Part shown: positions 1-5,760 of the stretch, one piece after another
How the letters are laid out: each line of letters starts with the position of its first letter
How positions within the stretch are numbered: position 1 is the stretch's first letter
Assembly (NCBI GenBank): GCA_034506455.1
Contig: JAPDPN010000157.1
Location: 1-5,760, forward strand
Source: Fontimicrobium_A sp034506455
Lineage (GTDB): Bacteria > Zhuqueibacterota > Zhuqueibacteria > Residuimicrobiales > Krinioviventaceae
Length of the DNA: 5,760 nucleotides
Reading direction: 5' to 3'
Notes under the pieces: model-generated
Told to the model about the DNA's origin: nothing
What the model saw: the letters and a program-made list of their open reading frames with translations, nothing else
Databases searched by the model: none
Made by a program: the position numbers and the translations under genes

Positions 1-10
1 AAATTATTGC

Positions 11-14
11 GGAG
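11..14 (+). promoter_or_regulatory. Shine-Dalgarno site of the esterase gene
   Basis: GGAG lies 8 bases before the ATG at 23 and supports that start. Only 22 bases precede the gene, so no promoter can be judged. Confidence 0.6.
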
Positions 15-22
15 AAAAAAGC

Positions 23-1195
23 ATGAGGCGTTCGGCGTGCTTTCTGCTCATTCCTTTGGGTCTTTTCTTTTATCTTTCCACGGCAGGTGCGCAGGACTCG
101 CTCCTTTGCGTCGGCGAGTATTGGAGCGAAGCGGAAGCGGCGCAAAAGATGAGCGAATTTGCCGCTACTTTTAATACAACGGAGGAATGGCGGGCCCGCG
201 CCGCAAAAATTCGACAGCTGATCCTAACCGGTGCGGAACTTGATCCGCTGCCCAAAAGGACGCCGCTCAATCCCGTTTACCGCAATCGACGAAAGTTTAA
301 TGGGTATACGGTCGTCAATGTTGCTTTCGAAAGTCTTCCTGGTGTGTTCGTAACCGGCAGCCTCTATGAGCCGAAACCGCGCCGAGAAAAGACGGCGGCA
401 ATATTGTGTCCGCACGGCCATTGGAACGATCCGAATGACTATGGCCGGTATCGCGCCGACATGCAGAAGCGGTGTGCGACCCTGGCGAAAATGGGGGCAA
501 CGGTGCTGAGCTACGATATGGTCGGTTACGGCGAAAGCGCAGAGTTGGGGTGGGTTCATCATCACCCTAAAACCCTCAAGCTGCAGCTTTGGAACAGCAT
601 TCGTGCCGTGGATTTTTTAACGAGTTTGCCGACCGTAGATTCGACCCGAATCGGCGTGACCGGCGCTTCGGGCGGCGGAACGCAGTCCTTTCTCTTAGCC
701 GCCGTCGATGAACGCATTTCTGCCTCGGCGCCTGTTGTTATGGTTTCGGCGCACTTTTTCGGCGGTTGCGTCTGCGAGAGCGGGATGCCCATCCATCGCA
801 GCGCAACATTCCAGACCAATAATGTCGAAATTGCCGCCTGCTGCGCGCCGCGGCCGATGCTGTTGGTTTCCTGCGGCGGGGATTGGACGCGCAATTCGCC
901 CATAGTCGAATTCCCCTACATTCAGCGCATTTATGACCTGCTCGGCGCTTCAAATCATTTTTGGACCGCCCATTTGCCAGACGAGCAGCATGACTATGGA
1001 TTTTCAAAACGCGTGCCGATGTACGCCTTCTTTGCCCACTTTTTCGGCTTGGATATCTCTGCCGTATTAAATGAGAACGGAACGGTCGACGAGACGTTTG
1101 TTACTCTCGAGCCGGCTGAAGCCTTGCGAGTGTTCGACAAGCGGCATCCTTTTCCCGCTCATACAGTACGGAATAATGATGCCGTTGTATGGTGA
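23..1195 (+). CDS. Exported alpha/beta hydrolase, acetylxylan-esterase-like
   Basis: This is a 390-residue predicted serine hydrolase of the alpha/beta fold, probably a carbohydrate or other carboxyl esterase acting outside the cytoplasm. Residues 1-23 look like a signal peptide: RR near the start, a hydrophobic core, and a likely cut after the AGA at 21-23. The mature part has HGH at 131-133 (oxyanion region), a YDMVGYGES stretch at 164-172, and the nucleophile elbow GASGGG with Ser216. Asp287 in GGDWT and His323 in EQHDYGFSKR are the likely remaining triad members. A GGCVCESGMPIH segment (247-258) matches what I recall as characteristic of this esterase-like group. The adjacent Cys273-Cys274 pair in the AACCAPRP segment is a further cysteine feature. 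Some relatives carry a long second domain; this one ends soon after the hydrolase fold. The substrate cannot be read from sequence; a peptidase or other esterase role is possible. The stop lies 32 bases before the next gene's preferred start. Confidence 0.85.
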   Translation: MRRSACFLLIPLGLFFYLSTAGAQDSLLCVGEYWSEAEAAQKMSEFAATFNTTEEWRARAAKIRQLILTGAELDPLPKRTPLNPVYRNRRKFNGYTVVNVAFESLPGVFVTGSLYEPKPRREKTAAILCPHGHWNDPNDYGRYRADMQKRCATLAKMGATVLSYDMVGYGESAELGWVHHHPKTLKLQLWNSIRAVDFLTSLPTVDSTRIGVTGASGGGTQSFLLAAVDERISASAPVVMVSAHFFGGCVCESGMPIHRSATFQTNNVEIAACCAPRPMLLVSCGGDWTRNSPIVEFPYIQRIYDLLGASNHFWTAHLPDEQHDYGFSKRVPMYAFFAHFFGLDISAVLNENGTVDETFVTLEPAEALRVFDKRHPFPAHTVRNNDAVVW

Positions 1196-1215
1196 AAAAA
1201 ATTGAACTGCAAAAA

Positions 1216-1221
1216 GTGAGG
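1216..1221 (+). promoter_or_regulatory. Shine-Dalgarno site deciding the DUF2905 start
   Basis: GTGAGG, containing the GAGG core, sits 6 bases before the ATG at 1228. The upstream in-frame ATG at 1189, which overlaps the esterase stop, has no comparable site. This favours 1228 as the real start. Confidence 0.55.
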
Positions 1222-1227
1222 CATGCC

Positions 1228-1443
1228 ATGCAAAACATTGGTAAGCTGTTGATGACCGTAGGTGTTTTGTTGACTTTTGCGGGTGCTTTGCTGTTTCTTT
1301 TCGAGCGGTTCGGCCTGCGGATCGGCCGCCTTCCAGGCGACATCCTCATCCGCAGGGAAAATTTTGTGTTTTACTTTCCCATCACTACCGGCTTGATAGT
1401 CTCTCTGTTGATAACCCTGTTCATTCGCTTGTTCAAACATTAA
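1228..1443 (+). CDS. DUF2905-type small membrane protein
   Basis: This is a 71-residue protein of unknown function that resembles the DUF2905 family. It has two predicted membrane helices, about residues 4-24 and 48-68. The loop between them contains GRLPGDI, then a charged IRREN turn and FVFYFPITT leading into the second helix. That pattern (LPGDI, then FYFP) is what I recognise as the family signature, and about 70 residues is the usual family length. The frame stays open to an ATG at 1189, which would add 13 residues and overlap the esterase stop. The ribosome site and family length both favour 1228. It follows the esterase by 32 bases and precedes thymidine kinase by 23, so it is probably co-transcribed. 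No biochemical role can be inferred. Confidence 0.8.
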   Translation: MQNIGKLLMTVGVLLTFAGALLFLFERFGLRIGRLPGDILIRRENFVFYFPITTGLIVSLLITLFIRLFKH

Positions 1444-1453
1444 GGTTTTGCTG

Positions 1454-1460
1454 AAAGGAG
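1454..1460 (+). promoter_or_regulatory. Strong Shine-Dalgarno site of thymidine kinase
   Basis: AAAGGAG lies 6 bases before the ATG at 1467. It is the best ribosome site in the window and fixes the start at 1467 rather than the in-frame ATG at 1491. Confidence 0.75.
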
Positions 1461-1466
1461 AAAGGC

Positions 1467-2033
1467 ATGTTGAGCATCGTACCGCGAGACATGGGATGGA
1501 TCGAAGTGATTTGCGGTCCCATGTTCAGCGGCAAATCGGAGGAACTGATTCGCCGATTGCGTCGCGCCGAAATCGCCCGCCTCAAAGTGGCGACCTTTAA
1601 ACCGTTGATCGACGATCGGTATTCAACCGGCCACATCGTTTCGCACAGCGCGCAAAGAATTCCCTCCATTTCCGTTTCTTCCGCCGAAGAGATCTTGGAA
1701 AAGGCGCAGGATGCGCATGTCGTCGGCATCGATGAGGCGCAGTTTTTCGATCTTTCACTGGTCGATGTTTGCCAAAAGCTTGCCGACAGCGGCAGACGCG
1801 TCATCGTCGCCGGACTCGATCAGGATTACATGGGCAAGCCGTTCGAACCGATTCCCCAACTTTTGGCGGTAGCAGAGTACATCACCAAAACATTGGCGAT
1901 CTGCGTCAAATGCGGCAGTCCGGCAGGCCGCACACAGCGGCTGGCAAAGCGCTCTGAACGGGTACTCGTAGGTGCGGCCGACCTTTATGAGGCGCGTTGC
2001 CGCTTCTGTCATGAGGTTTTCCTGGATGAAACA
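1467..2033 (+). CDS. tdk: Thymidine kinase (3' end lost in assembly gap)
   Basis: This cytoplasmic salvage enzyme phosphorylates thymidine (and deoxyuridine) to the monophosphate with ATP; it belongs to the type II, TK1-like family. The 189 visible residues show the P-loop GPMFSGKS at 17-24 and the DEAQFF motif at 89-94, whose Glu90 is the expected catalytic base. The structural zinc site is complete, with Cys146 and Cys149 in CVKCG and Cys178 and Cys181 in CRFCH. The lasso-loop region VLVGAADLYEARCR (167-179) contains Tyr174. Bacterial members run to roughly 190-200 residues, so only a short tail and the stop are hidden. A strong ribosome site supports the start. The frame stays nominally open through the N run to 2378, but the residues after the gap are out of frame with the transporter and are not part of this protein. 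Confidence 0.95.
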
Positions 2034-2133
2034 NNNNNNNNNNNNNNNNNNNNNNNNNNNNNNNNNNNNNNNNNNNNNNNNNNNNNNNNNNNNNNNNNNN
2101 NNNNNNNNNNNNNNNNNNNNNNNNNNNNNNNNN
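2034..2133. other. Assembly gap of 100 N
   Basis: Exactly 100 undetermined bases lie here, a common placeholder length for a gap of unknown size. The gap must contain the stop of thymidine kinase, the intergenic spacer, and the start plus N-terminal part of the transporter. Aligning the transporter by its GQTE motif to Vibrio cholerae CNT numbering (Gly153) implies about 80 missing residues, or roughly 240 bases. The true gap is therefore probably larger than 100 bases. Confidence 0.95.
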
Positions 2134-3187
2134 GACCGAATATTTTACGCCGCAGTCCGATACCTGGCCGGGATTCGGATTTCAGTTTGCCTTTTCGGTC
2201 CTGCCGACGATCATCTTTTTTTCGGCCTGCATGTCCATTCTCTACTATCTCGGCATCATGCAGGCGGTGGTCAAGGCGATGGCTTCTTTTATGCGTTGGA
2301 CCATGGGCACGAGCGGCGCCGAAACGCTTTCCTGTTCCGCCAACGTCTTTGTCGGCCAAACGGAAGCGCCGCTGCTGATCAAGCCGTTTCTGGAAGATAT
2401 GACCATCTCCGAGCTCCACGCGGTCATGGTCGGCGGTTTCGGCACCATTGCCGGCGGAGTGATGGCCGGATACATTCGGATGGGCATCAGTCCGGCGCAT
2501 TTGATTGCCGCAAGCGTCATGGCGGCGCCGGCCTCATTGGTGATGGCGAAAATCCTCCTGCCGGAGACGCAGCATTCTAAAACGGCGGGAGACGTCAATA
2601 TACCGGATGTTGGGCGCGCCGATAATCTGCTCGATGCCGCTGCGCGCGGCGTCACCGACGGCCTTAAACTGGCCGTCAATGTCGGCGCGATGCTCATCGC
2701 CTTTATCTCGCTGATCGCCTTTGTCGATCTCGTGCTGGGTTTCGCCGATAAATGGATCGACGGTCGACTGCTGGGCGGCGCCTATAGCGCGGCCGCGCAA
2801 CAGTATTCGGGAATTTTCCCGGGCAGCTTGAAGACTCTTTTGGGCACGCTGTTTTCTCCCATCGCTTTTTTGATCGGCGTGCCCTGGAAAGAGGCGCTTG
2901 ACGTCGGCAACCTTCTCGGAGTCAAAATCGCGGTCAACGAATTCGTCGGTTATGCGCAGTTGAGCGAGGCGATTCGGCAGGGAATGTTGTCGCAGCGTTC
3001 AATCACCATTGCCACCTACGCTCTGTGCGGATTTGCCAATTTTTCGTCCATCGGCATTCAATTGGGAGGCATCGGCGCGCTGATCCCGAACCGACGCTCC
3101 GAGTTGTCGCGCATAGCCCTGCGCGCCATGATCGGTGGCGCGCTCGTCTCCTGGATGACTGCCTCTATTGCCGGTATGCTTATTTAA
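2134..3187 (+). CDS. nupC: Concentrative nucleoside transporter, CNT/NupC family (5' partial)
   Basis: This inner-membrane symporter imports nucleosides using a sodium or proton gradient. The frame is open from the first base after the gap (codons from 2135), giving 350 visible residues; the true start is hidden. The ATG at 2231 is internal, since family-typical sequence (FAFSVLPTIIFFSA) precedes it. Nucleoside-contact motifs known from Vibrio cholerae CNT are all present: GQTEAPL at 2354-2374, NEFVGY at 2936-2953 and GFANFSSIGIQ from 3029. The Asn five residues before Gln of GQTE and the Val two before it match that protein's sodium site, so sodium coupling is my inference. The expected full length is about 430 residues. 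It follows tdk across the gap and ends 16 bases before PNP. Individual substrate preference (purine or pyrimidine) cannot be told from the sequence. The symbol is family-level. Confidence 0.93.
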
Positions 3188-3203
3188 AGCGGGTGCAGCA
3201 ATC

Positions 3204-4046
3204 ATGACGCTCAAGGATAAGGTCGGCGAGTCTTTGGCCTTTTTAAGGCCGCTGATTCCGCAGACTCCCGCCGCGGCCGTGGTTTTGGGTTCCGGCATGG
3301 GAGGAGTCGCCGAAGCGCTGCAATCGCCCGTCATTATTGACGTTAGCAACATTCCACATTATCCGGTTTCCACGGTGCCGGGACATGCCGGGCGCTGGAT
3401 CATCGGCGAACTCGGCGCTCCGATTTTGTGCATTCAAGGGCGTGTTCATCATTATGAAGGCTATTCTTTGGGCGAAGTGACTTATTATGTCCATCTCGTC
3501 GCCGGTTTGGGCATACGCAATCTAATCCTGACCACCGCCTGCGGCGGCCTCAACCCCGATTTTCGCGCCGGTGATTTGATGCTGATTACCGATCTGATCA
3601 ATTTTACCGGCAGGAATCCCCTGCGCGGGCAGCCGGAAAAGCTGCTCGGTCCGCGTTTCCCCGACATGTCCAAGCCGTTCGATGAGCGACTGTGCCGTTT
3701 AGCTGAAGAAGCGGCGGTCAAGCTGGAAATTCCGCTGCGGCGGGGGGTGTTCTGCTGGGTGACCGGCCCGAACTATGAGACGCCCGCCGAGGTGCGCGCT
3801 TTGCGCCGATTGGGCGGCGACGCCGTGTCGATGTCTACTGCGCCGGAAGTGATCGTCGCCCGACAGCGGCGGCTGCGTGTGCTCGGACTGGCGCTCATCA
3901 CCAACGCCGCGGCCGGGCTGTCTGCCGAACCTCTGACCCACGAAGAGGTGATGCGGACCGCTGAATCGGCCGGCAGACGACTGCAGAAGCTGCTCGTCGA
4001 AATAATCTCCGGCATCGCTCTGTTTGACAAGCAAACCGAGAAATAA
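3204..4046 (+). CDS. Purine nucleoside phosphorylase, trimeric type
   Basis: This cytoplasmic enzyme cleaves purine (deoxy)nucleosides with phosphate to free base and (deoxy)ribose-1-phosphate. In 280-residue numbering the active-site positions of human PNP are recognisable. Ser30 in LGSG, His61 in GHAG, and Arg80 and His82 in GRVHHYEGY form the phosphate and ribose side. Tyr191-Glu192 in NYETPAE, Met210 and Ser211 in SMSTAPE, Asn234 in LITNAAAG and His246 in THEEV complete the pocket. The Glu192/Asn234 pair is the signature of enzymes that prefer inosine and guanosine over adenosine. One deviation: the usual TNAAGG is TTACGG here, placing Thr111 where human PNP has Asn115. The frame extends up to an ATG at 3168, overlapping the transporter by 20 bases, but no ribosome site precedes it. 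The ATG at 3204 has GGGTG 8 bases upstream and gives the usual family length. MTA phosphorylase relatives normally have Asp at the Asn234 position, which argues against that reading. Confidence 0.93.
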   Translation: MTLKDKVGESLAFLRPLIPQTPAAAVVLGSGMGGVAEALQSPVIIDVSNIPHYPVSTVPGHAGRWIIGELGAPILCIQGRVHHYEGYSLGEVTYYVHLVAGLGIRNLILTTACGGLNPDFRAGDLMLITDLINFTGRNPLRGQPEKLLGPRFPDMSKPFDERLCRLAEEAAVKLEIPLRRGVFCWVTGPNYETPAEVRALRRLGGDAVSMSTAPEVIVARQRRLRVLGLALITNAAAGLSAEPLTHEEVMRTAESAGRRLQKLLVEIISGIALFDKQTEK

Positions 4047-4065
4047 GGCAGGACAAAACGGCTAT

Positions 4066-5760
4066 ATGTTAAAGGACATCATCCAAGCGGCGCGCGGCGA
4101 AAAGCAGGTTGATCTGCTCCTTAAAAACGGGCGCATCGTCAACGTCTTTTCCGGCGAAATCATCCGCACCGATATCGCGATTTATGGAGAAACCATCGTC
4201 GGTTTGGGCGACGGTTATGAGGCCAAAGAGACGGTCGATCTGGACGGCTCTCTGGTGGCGCCGGGGTTTATCGACGCACATGTGCACATTGAAAGCTCGA
4301 TGGTAGAGGTGCCGCAGTTCACCCGCGCCGTTCTGCCGCTCGGCACCACATCGGTGATTGCCGATCCGCACGAAATCGCCAATGTCCTCGGTTACGAGGG
4401 CATCCGCTATATGATGGAATCCAGCAAGTACAATCCGCTCAACGTCTTTTTTACCCTTTCCTCCTGCGTACCGGCATCGCCTTTGGAAACAGCCGGTAGC
4501 GAGCTGCGCGCTTTCGACCTTTTTCCCTTTTTGCGGGAAAGATGGGTGGTAGGCCTGGGTGAGATGATGAACTTTCCCGGTGTTTTGGCGGCAGAACCGG
4601 ACGTTTTGGACAAACTGCGCATTGTCGACGGCAAGCGCATCGACGGACATGCGCCCGGGTTGAGCGGCAAAGATCTCAATGCCTACATCGCCGCAGGCGT
4701 TCAGTCGGATCACGAGTGTACAACCGTAGAAGAGGCGCGCGAAAAGTTGCGGCTCGGCATGTTTATCATGATTCGCGAAGGGACGGCGACAAAAAATCTG
4801 CACGATCTGCTGCCGTTGGTAACACCGGAAAACGAGCGCCGCATCATGTTCTGCACCGATGACCGCCATCCGCAGGACATCCTGGCTGAAGGACACGTCA
4901 ATTACATTATTCGTTCCGCTGTGAAGAGCGGCCTGCCGCCGGTGAGCGCTGTCCGCATGGCCACCCTCAACACCGCCGAATATTTCGGCCTGAATCGGAT
5001 CGGCGCAATCGCTCCCGGGCGACTGGCCGATCTGGTGGTGTTTGACGATTTCGCCTCTCTTAACATTCAGTACGTCTATAAAAACGGCCGTTTGGCGGCG
5101 AAAAACGGCCGCATGGTGATCGAACCGCCGGCGCGGCCGCGTGCGGGACTCCGCGGGAGCGTCAACATCAAGTGGTTGGACGGACATGAATTTCAAATAA
5201 AGGCAAACGGCCGCAGGGCGCGCGTCATCGAAGTGGTGCCCGATCAGATCATCACGCGCGCTTCCGAGGTTGAAGTTAAAACTAAAGACGGAAATGTGGT
5301 CTCGGATGTCGAGCGCGACATTCTCAAGATGTTTGTTTTGGAACGGCATCGCGCCTCGGGAAACATCGGCAAGGGACTCGTCAAAGGCTTTGGTTTAAAG
5401 CGCGGGGCAATTGCTTCTTCAGTCGCTCATGACAGCCACAACCTGATCGTTGTCGGCGTTAATGACAGTGATATCTTTAAGGCCGTCATCTTTTTGAATA
5501 AAATCGGCGGCGGCATGGTGGCGGTTGCGGACGGTGAGGTGCTGGCCGCCTTGGAATTGCCGATCGCCGGGCTTATGTCCAATCAGCCGCTGGAGAGGGT
5601 CAGCCTGCAAATGCAACGGTTGACCGAGGCGGCTCTGCATTTAGGTTCCCGCCTCAAAGACCCCTTGATGACGCTCTCCTTTATGGCCCTGCCGGTCATT
5701 CCCCAGCTCAAGTTGACCGATCGAGGTTTGGTGGACGTCGATCGTTTTGAGCATGTCGAA
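4066..5760 (+). CDS. ade: Adenine deaminase (3' end beyond window)
   Basis: This is a metal-dependent amidohydrolase that converts adenine to hypoxanthine and ammonia in purine salvage. The frame is open from the ATG at 4066 to the window edge, showing 565 residues; family members are about 570-600 long, so only a short tail is missing. Motifs in order: LVAPGFIDAHVHIESSM (63-79, metal ligands His72 and His74), ADPHEIANV (99-107), GLGEMMNFPG (163-172, Glu166), DGHAPGL (193-199, His195), SDHE (214-217) and TDDRHP (264-269, with the catalytic-metal Asp). GAIAPGRLADLVV (313-325) is the standard return to the small beta domain. The C-terminal domain special to this family follows, with SVAHDSHN at 452-459 and LPVIPQLKLTD at 542-552. 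The start lies 19 bases after the PNP stop with AGGCAGGA (4046-4053) upstream, at rather long spacing. No essential residue appears to be missing. Confidence 0.96.
   Translation, partial: MLKDIIQAARGEKQVDLLLKNGRIVNVFSGEIIRTDIAIYGETIVGLGDGYEAKETVDLDGSLVAPGFIDAHVHIESSMVEVPQFTRAVLPLGTTSVIADPHEIANVLGYEGIRYMMESSKYNPLNVFFTLSSCVPASPLETAGSELRAFDLFPFLRERWVVGLGEMMNFPGVLAAEPDVLDKLRIVDGKRIDGHAPGLSGKDLNAYIAAGVQSDHECTTVEEAREKLRLGMFIMIREGTATKNLHDLLPLVTPENERRIMFCTDDRHPQDILAEGHVNYIIRSAVKSGLPPVSAVRMATLNTAEYFGLNRIGAIAPGRLADLVVFDDFASLNIQYVYKNGRLAAKNGRMVIEPPARPRAGLRGSVNIKWLDGHEFQIKANGRRARVIEVVPDQIITRASEVEVKTKDGNVVSDVERDILKMFVLERHRASGNIGKGLVKGFGLKRGAIASSVAHDSHNLIVVGVNDSDIFKAVIFLNKIGGGMVAVADGEVLAALELPIAGLMSNQPLERVSLQMQRLTEAALHLGSRLKDPLMTLSFMALPVIPQLKLTDRGLVDVDRFEHVE

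Larger units (their letters stand above)
23..5760 (+). other. Probable single transcription unit
   Basis: All genes point the same way with visible spacers of 32, 23, 16 and 19 bases; the tdk-transporter junction is hidden by the gap. I see no hairpin followed by a T-run, no purine-riboswitch-like element and no convincing internal promoter in these spacers. The salvage part from tdk to ade is functionally coherent; inclusion of the esterase and DUF2905 genes rests on spacing alone. Both ends of the unit lie outside the window. Confidence 0.5.

Noticed and set aside
1189..1227. Upstream ATG that would add 13 residues to the DUF2905 protein and overlap the esterase stop.
   Set aside because: It has no ribosome site, the added residues are charged and not family-like, and a good site precedes 1228. 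Translational coupling at the overlap remains a minor possibility.
1467..2378. A single 303-residue protein running from thymidine kinase through the N run.
   Set aside because: The bases after the gap in this frame encode no recognisable sequence, while the frame starting at 2135 gives clear CNT transporter sequence. The fusion exists only because N hides stop codons.
1972..2580. Open frames on both strands that cross the N run (also 2009-2500 on the minus strand).
   Set aside because: They overlap tdk and the transporter, are bridged only by N, and have low-complexity sequence without family resemblance.
2231..3187. ATG at 2231 as the transporter start.
   Set aside because: Family-typical membrane sequence lies in frame upstream to the gap edge, so this Met is internal.
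3168..3203. Upstream ATG that would add 12 residues to PNP and overlap the transporter.
   Set aside because: It has no ribosome site and the added residues lie outside the usual family start; the ATG at 3204 fits better.
5080..5111. An 11-base direct repeat, AAAAACGGCCG, at 5080-5090 and 5101-5111.
   Set aside because: Both copies encode KNGR in the same frame within adenine deaminase, where a repeated turn of this kind at the end of the amidohydrolase domain is normal. No regulatory meaning is needed.
4069..5349. A 426-residue open frame on the minus strand opposite adenine deaminase.
   Set aside because: The + strand carries the full series of amidohydrolase motifs. The antisense frame shows no recognisable domain and is explained by GC-rich codon use leaving few antisense stops.
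5419..5640. A 73-residue minus-strand open frame near the right edge.
   Set aside because: It lies wholly inside the conserved C-terminal domain of adenine deaminase and shows no independent coding signal.

Overview
The window reads as one co-directional stretch of a bacterial chromosome. All five genes are on the + strand, separated by 16 to 32 bases wherever the junction is visible. Base composition is moderately GC-rich with GC-rich third codon positions. There is no rRNA, tRNA, mobile element, CRISPR array or phage sequence. A run of exactly 100 N (2034-2133) points to a draft scaffold, quite possibly a metagenome-assembled genome. The gene types fit an uncultured Gram-negative bacterium, perhaps of the wider Bacteroidota/Calditrichota/KSB1 grouping, but that placement is a low-confidence impression.

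Layout: (1) 23-1195, an exported alpha/beta hydrolase of the acetylxylan-esterase-like group. (2) 1228-1443, a small two-helix membrane protein of the DUF2905 type. (3) 1467-2033, thymidine kinase, losing only its last residues to the assembly gap. (4) 2134-3187, a concentrative (CNT/NupC-type) nucleoside transporter whose N-terminus lies in the gap. (5) 3204-4046, a trimeric-type purine nucleoside phosphorylase. (6) 4066-5760, adenine deaminase, running off the right edge with about 565 residues visible. No gene-free stretch exceeds 300 bases; the largest gene-poor stretch is the 100-N gap.

From 1467 onward the genes form a coherent nucleoside and nucleobase salvage cluster. CNT imports (deoxy)nucleosides, Tdk traps thymidine as dTMP, PNP phosphorolyses purine nucleosides to base plus (deoxy)ribose-1-phosphate, and Ade turns adenine into hypoxanthine and ammonia. 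The PNP carries the Glu/Asn base-recognition pair of 6-oxopurine-specific enzymes, so the adenine used by Ade probably does not come from it. The esterase and the DUF2905 gene sit upstream in the same direction with short spacing; co-transcription is plausible but a functional link is not shown.

I found no evidence of an undescribed system. The points most worth a second look are the under-sized assembly gap and the missing source of adenine in an otherwise tidy salvage operon.
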